Assembly: GCA_017454075.1 (NCBI GenBank)
Contig: JAFTDQ010000057.1
Location: 1-56,853 of the forward strand
From: Clostridia bacterium
GTDB taxonomy: Bacteria; Bacillota_A; Clostridia; Oscillospirales; CAG-272
DNA: 56,853 nucleotides
Direction: 5' to 3'
Shown piece after piece: positions 1-8,049 of this stretch. The first letter of the stretch is position 1. The number at the start of each line of letters is the position of its first letter. Made by a program: the position numbers and the translations under genes. The notes beneath the pieces are model-generated. The model was not told the origin of the DNA. It saw only the letters and a program-made list of their open reading frames with translations, and did no database searches.

Positions 1-29
1 GATTAGTGAGGCTGATTTCAAAAAGGTTG

Positions 30-58
30 TTGACAAACGAGACTATTTGTGATAAAAT
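30..58 (+). promoter_or_regulatory. Sigma-A promoter of the subtilase gene
   Basis: The -35 box TTGACA lies at 30-35 and the -10 box TAAAAT at 53-58, with a 17-nt spacer. Transcription would begin near 65, so the in-frame ATG at 49 lies inside the -10 region and cannot be the translation start. Confidence 0.75.
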
Positions 59-102
59 ATTTTCGGAACAAAATCAGCCTGTGCAAAAGAAAGAAGGTTT
101 CA

Positions 103-2727
103 ATGATGAAAAAGACAATTTCACTAATACTCGGTTTGGCTTTGTGTCTGACGATTTTCAACATGCCGTTGATTTTAGAAGCAGAGGACGAGTATATCGA
201 GGAGAAGACTCGGTGCGAAGTCAGTCTTGATGATGACTTCGCAGATGAAAGGGTTATTGTTGTCCTTAGAAACGAGGTGAGTCGGCAGCTTCTTAATTAT
301 ACGCCGGAAGACTTTCCGGAGGTTGATTGCATTGAAGTGTCCGATTTAACAGAACTTACAAAGAAGATGTTCAAAGGCGATTACGATAAAGAAAACATGG
401 ATCTTCGTCGTATGCCGTCCATTTATGATTTTCATCAGATCTTGTGTTTGACACTTTCTGAACGTGGCAAAGAAAATGTAATAGAAGCGATTCGCGCACT
501 TGAAGGCAGGGACGATATTTTTTCAGTTGAACCCGATTATGTTATGCAGTTTGAAGACACAATAGCTTATGATACCTATTATTCAGAACAATGGGCTATT
601 AACAAAATAAAACTACCTTCTGCGTGGGATATCACGACCGGATCATCAGATGTCGTCGTCGGAGTTATTGATTCCGGGATAGACGGAACCCATCCGGATT
701 TATCTGGAAACATTTACACATCACTTTGCTGCGATTGTACAACCGAACCAGTTACGCTTACTGGCAGCCCAACAGATTCTGGTTCTCACGGGACACAGGT
801 TGCCGGAATAATTGGCGCTGTTGGCGATAACAACATTGGTGTTTGCGGCACATGTTGGACGGTGAAACTTGTTTCTCTCAAAGTTAAGGATACAGCTGGT
901 CATCAATTCGCAACATATGTAGCACGTGCGGTGGATTTTGCAACTTACCATTTCATTCCTGTTTTGAACTACAGCGGAGGCGGACGTCGAACATCTGGAG
1001 CCGCCTATGAAGCAACTGCTGCAATAACTAACTACCCCGGGTTGTTTGTATGTTCCGCCGGCAATGACGGCACCGACAACGATGTACCAAATGATGATGG
1101 TTATCATTATCCATCATCGTTAAAGCTTAAAAATTTAATATCTGTTGCAAATACAACTTCCGACGATGTCCTTCGTTATAGCTCCAACTACGGATTAACA
1201 ACCGTTGATCTTGCAGCACCAGGCACATCTATTCTTTCCTGTTTTCCGACAAGCATTTGCAACGAAGGAAATTGCAATCCTAACAAGCACATCGCAAACG
1301 GATACCACAAAGACGTCGGGACTTCAATGGCAGCTCCGTTTGTGACAGGCGTGGCAGCGCTAATAATGAGCATTCGTCCAGATTTGAATGCCGAACAGAT
1401 AAAGGCGCTAATACTGGATAACGTTGACAAGATAGACGCACTTTCCGGCAAATGCGTTACAGGTGGAAGGCTGAACGCATATAAAGCGGTAAAAGCGGCG
1501 ACAGAACCGCAAACGTTTACAGGAGATGTGAACGGCGACGGATATGCTGATTTAATCCTTTCGAGAAAAGTTAATGGGAAACGAGCTTTTACTGTTTTTC
1601 GCGGGAAATCTGACGGAAAGTTCGATAGCCCTATAACATCAACCAGTACAAAGAATTTCTCATATGACGATCCCGCTTTTGTCGGAGATTTCAACGGAGA
1701 CGGAAAGACAGACATTCTTGTTCATTGGACACAAGGAACAACTGGTAATTTGCTTGTATACACAGGCAAAAGCGATGGAACATTCAATGAGGGTGCAAAC
1801 CAAACCTGCGCGTTGGGGTATTATCAAGGTCTCAAGCCTTACAATTTTTTTGTCGATGACGTTAACGGAGATGGCAAAGACGATTTAATTATCTCAACTA
1901 TTCATTATACTAGCGGAAAGAGAAGATTGGAGATATTCAAGGGGAAATCGACCTCTCCTTATATCAACGACGTCGCACTTAGCGAAATATTGATAAGTAC
2001 ATATGATTATGATATGTCTGAACCGGAATTCGTTGGAGATTTTAATGGTGACGGAAAAGCAGATTATCTTGTTTTGAGTCGGTATGCTATGGGCGGATCT
2101 GCATACGACAAAACTATCACCTATCTTGGTAATTCAAGTGGCCCGTTTAGCGACGGAGTAAGTTTTATTGTCGGATCGAGCAATATTTCCATTTCAGATA
2201 ATGTTCAATACTCTGTAGCTGATATAACAGGAGACGGCAAAACTGATATTGTCGAGTATTATCAAGGGAGCAATGGCAACAGATATTCTCAGGTCTTCAA
2301 AGGCAAGTCCAACTCTCCTTACATTGAATCAAACGGTGGATGGGCTTTGAGTCCGTCAAATGCATACGATCAAAACTTCAAAGCGTTCACAGGAGATTTC
2401 AACGGCGACGGGCTTGATGATTTGGTCGTTCATCAGTACAATTCTTCAAAAAAACGTCAATTAATGCTTTACATCGGGACTATAAGCAATAACACCATTA
2501 CAAATTTTAATGCAGGTGTTTTGTTTACGAGCAACAACACGCACAACCCTTACCAATATCCAAGTGGATTGTATGTCGCCGATGTCAACAACGACGGAAA
2601 AGACGATTTCATTGTAAAATGGAAAACATCAACCAATAAGATAACCATCTACACATATCTGGGAAACGGAACGAGTTTTAACTCTGCTCTCAGTACAACG
2701 TCTAGTATTCCATATTTCAACGCTTAA
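103..2727 (+). CDS. Secreted S8 subtilisin-like protease with C-terminal FG-GAP/VCBS repeats
   Basis: This is a secreted serine endopeptidase of 874 aa. The start at 103 follows AAGAAGG, and a hydrophobic signal peptide follows (TISLILGLALCLTIF). An I9-like propeptide occupies about residues 45-150. The catalytic triad is visible: Asp190 in VIDSGIDGTHPDL, His229 in GSHGTQVAG and Ser408 in GTSMAAPFVTG, with oxyanion Asn321 in SAGND. After about residue 475 come seven calcium-binding NGDGxxD-type repeats (for example DVNGDGYADL and GDFNGDGKTD) that should form a beta-propeller-like domain. The protease domain carries several cysteine clusters (CCDC, CGTC), unusual for a Firmicute exoprotein and suggesting disulfides. 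No sortase motif is seen, so it is probably released. The substrate is unknown. Confidence 0.93.
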   Translation: MMKKTISLILGLALCLTIFNMPLILEAEDEYIEEKTRCEVSLDDDFADERVIVVLRNEVSRQLLNYTPEDFPEVDCIEVSDLTELTKKMFKGDYDKENMDLRRMPSIYDFHQILCLTLSERGKENVIEAIRALEGRDDIFSVEPDYVMQFEDTIAYDTYYSEQWAINKIKLPSAWDITTGSSDVVVGVIDSGIDGTHPDLSGNIYTSLCCDCTTEPVTLTGSPTDSGSHGTQVAGIIGAVGDNNIGVCGTCWTVKLVSLKVKDTAGHQFATYVARAVDFATYHFIPVLNYSGGGRRTSGAAYEATAAITNYPGLFVCSAGNDGTDNDVPNDDGYHYPSSLKLKNLISVANTTSDDVLRYSSNYGLTTVDLAAPGTSILSCFPTSICNEGNCNPNKHIANGYHKDVGTSMAAPFVTGVAALIMSIRPDLNAEQIKALILDNVDKIDALSGKCVTGGRLNAYKAVKAATEPQTFTGDVNGDGYADLILSRKVNGKRAFTVFRGKSDGKFDSPITSTSTKNFSYDDPAFVGDFNGDGKTDILVHWTQGTTGNLLVYTGKSDGTFNEGANQTCALGYYQGLKPYNFFVDDVNGDGKDDLIISTIHYTSGKRRLEIFKGKSTSPYINDVALSEILISTYDYDMSEPEFVGDFNGDGKADYLVLSRYAMGGSAYDKTITYLGNSSGPFSDGVSFIVGSSNISISDNVQYSVADITGDGKTDIVEYYQGSNGNRYSQVFKGKSNSPYIESNGGWALSPSNAYDQNFKAFTGDFNGDGLDDLVVHQYNSSKKRQLMLYIGTISNNTITNFNAGVLFTSNNTHNPYQYPSGLYVADVNNDGKDDFIVKWKTSTNKITIYTYLGNGTSFNSALSTTSSIPYFNA

Positions 2728-2752
2728 AATAGGTACGAGAGGACTTACAATT

Positions 2753-3471
2753 ATGAAAAAAGCGATTATCATAACTTTTGGTTTGACTCTAATTCTTTTC
2801 GTTTTTTTGGGTGTCTCAATCAAGGCAATTTTCCATCTTATCCGCATGCGGGATCGTTGACAGAGACCTCTGGGAAACAAGAGAGCTTGGAAGTTGAAAA
2901 CTCTTCTGCCGCCGATACTAACGATATAACCGACAAAAACAATGGAAATACACCGACATATTTCGACCCGAATGATATTCCGGCGGAAAAGATAACGCCG
3001 GATATACAGGCGAAGATCGACCGGTACCGGGAACTGAAAGAATCTTTTGTCTCGCTCAGCGATAAGGAAATGGCAACGATCAAAAGACAAATTCCAGAGA
3101 TGTTTTCTGACGAGCACCCTAATGAAAACGGCTGGGCAGATTCTGAACACGGGTTCTATGCCGGTTCGCACGCACATTTGTGTATAGGGAAATTTAAGGA
3201 TAAAGTGGTTTTGATTTACGATACGGGTTTTACAGCCGAGGGTCAAACATTCTTGGGTTATGGCAGATATGTTGATACCAACGACCTGTGCGACCTTTTC
3301 ATACTGTACTATGACGGTCAAAGACAGGTTATCAATTCCGGAGATTCGACCAAAGCAGAGCTTTTCCTGTCAGAATCTGAAAGTGCGGAGTGCTACAATA
3401 ACTACGTAAACGCGATGGAGTATTACGGTATCCGGAGAGAATTACACAGTCTTGCCAATTCCGCTACGTGA
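2753..3471 (+). pseudogene. Lipoprotein gene broken by a frameshift in a T7 run
   Basis: The start at 2753 has a good RBS (GAGAGGA) and encodes MKKAIIITFGLTLILFVF, then drifts into a stop at 2858-2860. The +1-shifted frame carries the rest of the protein (about 200 residues to 3471). Adding one T to the seven-T run at 2802-2808 joins the two and yields VFFGC followed by a polar Ser/Thr/Glu-rich linker, a typical lipoprotein signal and lipobox. The mature part is a soluble domain with no family I recognise (segment NGWADSEHGFYAGSHAHLCI near its middle). The break may be a sequencing or assembly error, a real mutation, or slipped-strand phase variation. It lies 25 bp after the subtilase gene and is probably cotranscribed. 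Confidence 0.7.
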
Positions 3472-3524
3472 CGGAGATCAATAAGTGCCGGACAAACGGT
3501 GTTTATGCCGTTAAACGAAATACA

Positions 3525-3548
3525 GCCCCGCCGAGGCGGGGCTTTTTT
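3525..3548 (+). terminator. Rho-independent terminator
   Basis: GCCCCGC and GCGGGGC form a GC-rich hairpin followed by TTTTTT. It ends the subtilase-lipoprotein unit and faces the convergent gene that starts at 4468. Confidence 0.85.
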
Positions 3549-3553
3549 GTATT

Positions 3554-4468
3554 TCAGATCCTGCGGAGCTTCATCATCTCGCCGAAGGACAGCAGGCCGT
3601 CTTCGTCAAAGGTCAGCTCGTCCCAGGAGGATTTGACCTCCCCGAACACCTCGCGGTGCTCGCCGGAGTCGTAATAGTATTTTCCGCCGACGGATTTCCA
3701 TTCCTTTTCCCCGGCGGCGAAACGCCCGTCGCGCACTTCGCCGATCTCGCCGGCCTCCTGCGCGGCCTTTATCATGTCCTCGGTGACGTCTTTCGGTATC
3801 TTCATCCACGAAACGACGCGGTGATCCGCGGTGAACTCGGTTATGAGGTCAAAGCCGCCCAGCGCCTCGGCTATCTCGTCGTCGTCGACCTCTCCGGCGG
3901 CCTTGCGCTTTTCGAGATCGGCGGCGGCCTCCTCGCGTGAGAACAGCCCAAATTTGCCGCCTACCATCGCAAAGGTCTTCGCGACCTCGTAGGTCCCGAC
4001 GACGTCGAGCGCACCGAGATCCTCCCCGGTCATTTCGATATCGCCGACGTCGGGCTCCTTTTCGGGCTCTGTGACGACGCCGTCGGAGATCTTTTTCATT
4101 CCGACGGCGAGGAAGCCGATGCTGAAAACGAGGCAGCCCTCGATGACGTCGAGCTTTTCGGCGGCGTCGCGGAACGAACCCTCAGGCAGGTCGATAAAAG
4201 CTCCGAGCGTGTACTTGTATGTGCTCCAGCCGGTCTGTTCCCAGGTGCCGCGCTCCTCTTTGCCGGCGGCTGCGTCGCGCATGGCGACGGTGTGATCCTC
4301 GAAAAACTCGAACGTTATGGCGGAAAAATCCCGTCCGTCGCTGCTTTTGAACTCGGACGCGGGGATGTGTGAGAGGTCGTTTGAAAAGGCGTTTACAACG
4401 TAGTCGACCTGCCAGGTGCCGACGATGAATTTCAGCCCTTCGCGCAGATCATTTTCGTCAAGAATCAT
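3554..4468 (-). CDS. Hypothetical acidic cytoplasmic protein, possibly two lipocalin-like halves
   Basis: I do not recognise a named family. The 304-aa protein starts after AAGGAGG and has no signal peptide or membrane segment. It opens with LKFIVGTWQVDYV and has a second similar opening at about residue 155 (LDVVGTYEVAKTF). Both halves contain short alternating beta-strand patterns and Trp/Tyr motifs (GTWEQTGWSTYKY, WKSVGGKYYYDSG) of the kind found in lipocalin-like or DUF-type small barrels that report 'GTW' at the start of strand A. An internal acidic helix with Lys/Glu repeats lies at about 180-200. The gene stands alone between a terminator and a repeat cluster. Codon use is GC-rich like core genes. 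Confidence 0.8.
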   Translation of the reverse strand: MILDENDLREGLKFIVGTWQVDYVVNAFSNDLSHIPASEFKSSDGRDFSAITFEFFEDHTVAMRDAAAGKEERGTWEQTGWSTYKYTLGAFIDLPEGSFRDAAEKLDVIEGCLVFSIGFLAVGMKKISDGVVTEPEKEPDVGDIEMTGEDLGALDVVGTYEVAKTFAMVGGKFGLFSREEAAADLEKRKAAGEVDDDEIAEALGGFDLITEFTADHRVVSWMKIPKDVTEDMIKAAQEAGEIGEVRDGRFAAGEKEWKSVGGKYYYDSGEHREVFGEVKSSWDELTFDEDGLLSFGEMMKLRRI

Positions 4469-4584
4469 TTTTTGTCCTCCTTGGATTACAGCCGGAATAT
4501 CGCGGCGTCGCGGCGTTTCCCGCTCCCGCCGAACATTATTTTATCATATCGGAAGGGAATAATCAAGTGGCCGTTTCTGCAAAC

Positions 4585-4770
4585 GCCTCCCTCGGTGAGG
4601 GAGGTGGCCGGGCGCGGCAGAAACCGAAAGGCTTCTCCTTGAGGAGAAGCTGTCCCGCAAGGGACTGATGAGGTGGCGAAAACACGCGCACATAAATATC
4701 AAAACGGCGGCAACTGATTATTCAACGGCCCTCATCCGTCGGCTCCGCCGACAGCTCCATCGGTGAGGGA
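4585..4770. repeat. Interspersed palindromic repeat cluster (copy A)
   Basis: This holds GCCTCCCTCGGTGAGGGAGG at the left, an internal hairpin (GCTTCTCCTTGAGGAGAAGC), and a right arm beginning CCTCATCCGTCGGCTCCGCC that contains a strong GTCGGCTCCGCCGAC stem. The arms resemble those at 9344-9489, 25792-26002, 32629-32749 and 33353-33800 but have diverged. It fills most of the gap between the gene ending at 4468 and the regulator at 4794; no gene is seen in it. Confidence 0.8.
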
Positions 4771-4793
4771 AAAAGATAGGGCCGTTAATTTCT

Positions 4794-5132
4794 TCAACCC
4801 TCGCATATTGCGACGATAGAACGTAAAATAACAATGATTTTTTCCTGATCACAAACCGGGACGGATTGCACGAGCCGATATGCCTCGGCAGGATAATTTG
4901 TGTCCTTTGCCGTTGCTTCATCCATTTTTTCAAAAAGTCTTTCGAGAGGTATGGAGAGACCTTCGGTGATTCTGTTTATGCTTTCGATCGTTGCGTTTTT
5001 TTCGCCGCGTTCCACCTGACCGATGTATGAAGGATGTAGGCCGCATTTCTCGGCGAGTTCCTCCTGACTCAATTTCCGCATAATGCGGTAACGCCTTATC
5101 CGCGCTCCTATTTCTTCTGTCAATGCCGACAT
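4794..5132 (-). CDS. Cro/C1-family (XRE) helix-turn-helix regulator
   Basis: This is a DNA-binding repressor-type protein of 112 aa. The HTH_3 domain spans about residues 5-65: IGARIRRYRIMRKLSQEELA, then CGLHPSYIGQVERGEKN as the recognition-helix region. The C-terminal tail of about 45 residues is helical and probably dimerises. It is transcribed divergently from the collagen-like gene. A perfect 7+7 palindrome lies 22 bp upstream of its start and overlaps its likely promoter, so it probably represses itself and may control the divergent surface-protein gene. Confidence 0.92.
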   Translation of the reverse strand: MSALTEEIGARIRRYRIMRKLSQEELAEKCGLHPSYIGQVERGEKNATIESINRITEGLSIPLERLFEKMDEATAKDTNYPAEAYRLVQSVPVCDQEKIIVILRSIVAICEG

Positions 5133-5154
5133 GGCTCCGCCTCGTTTCAGTCGT

Positions 5155-5171
5155 TTTATATAGCATATAAA
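5155..5171. promoter_or_regulatory. Perfect inverted repeat, candidate operator of the XRE regulator
   Basis: TTTATAT-AGC-ATATAAA is a perfect palindrome with 7-bp arms and a 3-bp centre. It sits between the regulator and the divergent promoter at 5198-5226. Size and position fit a dimeric HTH_3 operator; binding is inferred. Confidence 0.5.
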
Positions 5172-5197
5172 TATTGAAAAGATTTTTACAGAGCCTA

Positions 5198-5226
5198 TTG
5201 ATATTTTATTCCCGATATGGTATACT
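5198..5226 (+). promoter_or_regulatory. Sigma-A promoter of the collagen-like gene
   Basis: TTGATA at 5198-5203 and TATACT at 5221-5226 are separated by 17 nt. The predicted transcript has a leader of about 55 nt before the RBS GGAGG at 5280-5284. Confidence 0.7.
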
Positions 5227-5288
5227 ATAAATCTCGAAAATTATTTTTTCGTTACTATAAGCGGGCAAATAGCCCATTGGAGGAGAAA

Positions 5289-7994
5289 ATGAACAAAAAA
5301 ACAACGGTTCTAACGTCAATAGTTGCCGTCATCGCGGCGGCTGCAATGATCCTTTCAATCATTGCGCTGTTAAAAAAGCCCGGGACGGGTGAAAAAGGCG
5401 CTCCCGGCGAAAACGGCAAGAGCGCGTTCGATCTTATAAAGGAACAGGGATATAGCGGGACGGTTGATCAGTGGCTTGCTTCGCTTGCCGGCGAGGCCGG
5501 AGCGAAGGGCGATAAGGGAGACAAAGGCGATAAGGGAGACCCGGGTCGCGACGGGAAAAGCGCTTACCAGCTTGCGGTCGAAAACGGATATACGGGTTCG
5601 GAGACTGAGTGGACGGACCTGATAATTAATGCCTCGACCGCCAAGGGTGAAAAAGGAGATCCCGGTAAAAACGGCAAAAACGGAACGAACGGAAAAGACG
5701 GGGCCGACGGAAAAAGCGCCTTTGAATTGGCAAAGGAAGCCGGCTTTTCGGGCACCCTTTCCGATTGGCTGACCTCGCTCGCCGGCAAGGACGGGGAAAA
5801 CGGCCGTGACGGCAAATCATCCTATGATCTCGCCGTTGAAAACGGGTATAAAGGGACCGTGTCAGACTGGCTCGCGTCTCTTGTAGGAATGAACGGGACA
5901 AACGGAAAGAGCGCGTATGAACTCGCTTATGACGACGGATACACGGGAACGCTCACGGAATGGCTCGCCTCTCTGGTCGGTGAGGCGGGAACGAACGGCA
6001 AAGACGGGAAGAACGCCTTTGAACTCGCTCAGGAAAACGGATATACAGGCAGTCTGACGGACTGGCTCGCCGCGCTTGACGGTGAAAACGGCGCGGACGG
6101 CAAAAGCGCGTATGAAATAGCGGTAGACAACGGCTACACCGGATCGGAGGCCGACTGGCTCGGTTCGCTTGTCGGAGAAAAGGGCGCGGCCGGTGCAGAC
6201 GGAAAATCAGCGTATGAAATAGCTTGTGAAAACGGGTTTAACGGCGATATCGCCGCGTGGCTTGCGTCCCTAATCGGACAAAAGGGAGACTGCGGGGATA
6301 TAGGCAAAAGCGCATACGATATAGCGGTTGAAAAAGGGTATACCGGGTCCGAATCCGATTGGCTCGGATCGATCGTCGGACGGAACGGCGCGGACGGCAA
6401 ATCTGCCTATGATCTCGCAGTAGAAAACGGATACACGGGCGACGTCCAGTCGTGGCTTGCGTCTCTTGTCGCAACAGAAGGACAGAACGGCGCGGACGGC
6501 AAAAGCGCGTATGAAATAGCGGTAGATAACGGCTACACCGGATCGGAGGCCGATTGGCTCGCATCTCTCGTTGGCGCGAAGGGCGACGCGGGAGAGACCG
6601 GTCTGACCGGCAAATCAGCCTTTGCGCTCGCTCAGGAAAACGGATTTACCGGAACGCTCACCGAATGGCTCAACGGACTTGCCGGCGAAAACGGAGCCGA
6701 CGGGCGTTCTGCCTATGAGATCGCCGTTGCCGAAGGATTTAACGGCACAGTCACCGAATGGCTTGACAGTCTCAAGGGGGACGACGGAAAATCCGCGTAT
6801 GAAGTCGCGGTTGAAAACGGCTATACCGGGTCCGAGGCGGAATGGATTTCGGAAAAACTCGTCGGACCGAAGGGCGACAAGGGCGATAAGGGCGACCCGG
6901 GGCTCAGCGCTTATGAGCTCGCTTGTGAGAACGGATATCAGGGTACGCTCGCCGACTGGCTCGTTTCGCTTGTGGGTGAAAAGGGTGAAAAAGGCGATAA
7001 AGGCGATGACGGTAAGTCGGCGTATGATCTTGCCGTTGAGAACGGCTACACCGGTGACGTGCAGACCTGGCTTTCTTCCATTGTCGGACCGAAGGGAGAC
7101 AAAGGTGACGACGGAAAATCGGCATTTGAACTCGCCGTGGAGAACGGCTATACCGGCACCGAGGCTGCCTGGCTGACCTCCATCGTCGGAGAAAAGGGCG
7201 ACAAGGGTGATAAAGGCGACAAGGGCGCAAACGGCAAGTCTGCGTACGAGATCGCCGTCGATAACGGTTTCACCGGCAGCGAGAGCGAATGGCTCGCGTC
7301 GCTTTCGGGCGCGACCGGCGCCGCCGGCCGCGGCATTCAGTCCGTCTCTCTCGACGGCACTAACCTCGTCGTGCTCTATACCGACGGGACGACGGAAACG
7401 GTGGATGCCGGAAGCGTAATCGGCGGGAACAATCACATTCAGGAAAGACCCATTACAAAAAATATGCAGATCGGTGATATAGTGACGTTTGGAAAATGTG
7501 AACAGGATGGCGATTTTACTAATGGAAGGGAACCTGTGGAATGGATTGTTGCGTACAAAGACGAAGAACAGAATTTAGCCTTTTTGATAGCAAAACACAT
7601 CACATATGATAGAGAAGGTGTTAGTATGACTAGAGCTAAACTTGTGCTTTCTGAGAACGAAAAGGAAATAGTTAATACTAGACGATATACCCTGAACGGA
7701 ACGACTTGGGCTGCTGTATCGGGTCCCGTTGCCAAGTATGTCAGAAAAGAAATATTAGAGTTTTTGCCCGAACAAGACCGTCTCGGGTATCCAGACGTTT
7801 TTTCCCTTTTTGGTTTGAGTCAGGAATTAGCTGCGGATGTTTCGGCTCCACATATGTATCAAATACAAAATACTCATATTGTTGATGAAGAAGGAGTCAT
7901 TCGCAGTACTGCTGGTGCGCTCTCAGGACAATATGCTGCTGCAAACAAATGGTATCGAGCTTTTGTTATCATTGATCTTAATACAGTCGAATGA
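5289..7994 (+). CDS. Membrane-anchored collagen-like repeat protein with 18 'GKSAYE...WLASL' units and a DUF6273-like C-terminus
   Basis: This is a surface-exposed structural protein of 901 aa. The ATG at 5289 follows AGGAG. One N-terminal membrane anchor is at residues 5-28 (TTVLTSIVAVIAAAAMILSI). Residues 30-680 alternate Gly-X-Y collagen stretches (GDKGDKGDKGDPG) with 18 copies of a unit of about 22 residues (GKSAYEIAVDNGYTGSEADW, then LASLVG). From about residue 720 the protein switches to a compact domain opening MQIGDIVTFGKCEQDGD, with EPVEWIVAY and LIAKHITYD, which matches the DUF6273 pattern from memory. The DNA of this tail is clearly more AT-rich than the repeats, suggesting a domain fusion. 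It is probably a fibrous stalk presenting the terminal domain. The divergent XRE regulator may control it. Confidence 0.9.
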   Translation: MNKKTTVLTSIVAVIAAAAMILSIIALLKKPGTGEKGAPGENGKSAFDLIKEQGYSGTVDQWLASLAGEAGAKGDKGDKGDKGDPGRDGKSAYQLAVENGYTGSETEWTDLIINASTAKGEKGDPGKNGKNGTNGKDGADGKSAFELAKEAGFSGTLSDWLTSLAGKDGENGRDGKSSYDLAVENGYKGTVSDWLASLVGMNGTNGKSAYELAYDDGYTGTLTEWLASLVGEAGTNGKDGKNAFELAQENGYTGSLTDWLAALDGENGADGKSAYEIAVDNGYTGSEADWLGSLVGEKGAAGADGKSAYEIACENGFNGDIAAWLASLIGQKGDCGDIGKSAYDIAVEKGYTGSESDWLGSIVGRNGADGKSAYDLAVENGYTGDVQSWLASLVATEGQNGADGKSAYEIAVDNGYTGSEADWLASLVGAKGDAGETGLTGKSAFALAQENGFTGTLTEWLNGLAGENGADGRSAYEIAVAEGFNGTVTEWLDSLKGDDGKSAYEVAVENGYTGSEAEWISEKLVGPKGDKGDKGDPGLSAYELACENGYQGTLADWLVSLVGEKGEKGDKGDDGKSAYDLAVENGYTGDVQTWLSSIVGPKGDKGDDGKSAFELAVENGYTGTEAAWLTSIVGEKGDKGDKGDKGANGKSAYEIAVDNGFTGSESEWLASLSGATGAAGRGIQSVSLDGTNLVVLYTDGTTETVDAGSVIGGNNHIQERPITKNMQIGDIVTFGKCEQDGDFTNGREPVEWIVAYKDEEQNLAFLIAKHITYDREGVSMTRAKLVLSENEKEIVNTRRYTLNGTTWAAVSGPVAKYVRKEILEFLPEQDRLGYPDVFSLFGLSQELAADVSAPHMYQIQNTHIVDEEGVIRSTAGALSGQYAAANKWYRAFVIIDLNTVE
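5415..7324 (+). repeat. 18 imperfect coding repeats of the collagen-like protein
   Basis: Each unit encodes G(K/R)SA(Y/F)(E/D)(I/L)A..NG(Y/F)TG....WL.SL and is followed by 0-22 residues of Gly-X-Y. Several units are nearly identical at DNA level (for example those starting near 6102 and 6498), as expected from duplication and recombination. Confidence 0.9.
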
Positions 7995-8049
7995 GCGGCG
8001 CAATCTACAAAAACGGATATACAGCAATTTATTTTGATTAGTAAATGAC

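Noticed and set aside
49..102. Upstream in-frame ATG at 49 as start of the subtilase
   Set aside because: It overlaps the -10 box of the promoter at 30-58; ATG 103 has an RBS and begins a proper signal peptide.
5415..7324. Possible CRISPR-like repeats
   Set aside because: The repeats are in-frame protein repeats with variable spacing and Gly-X-Y coding spacers, with no cas genes.
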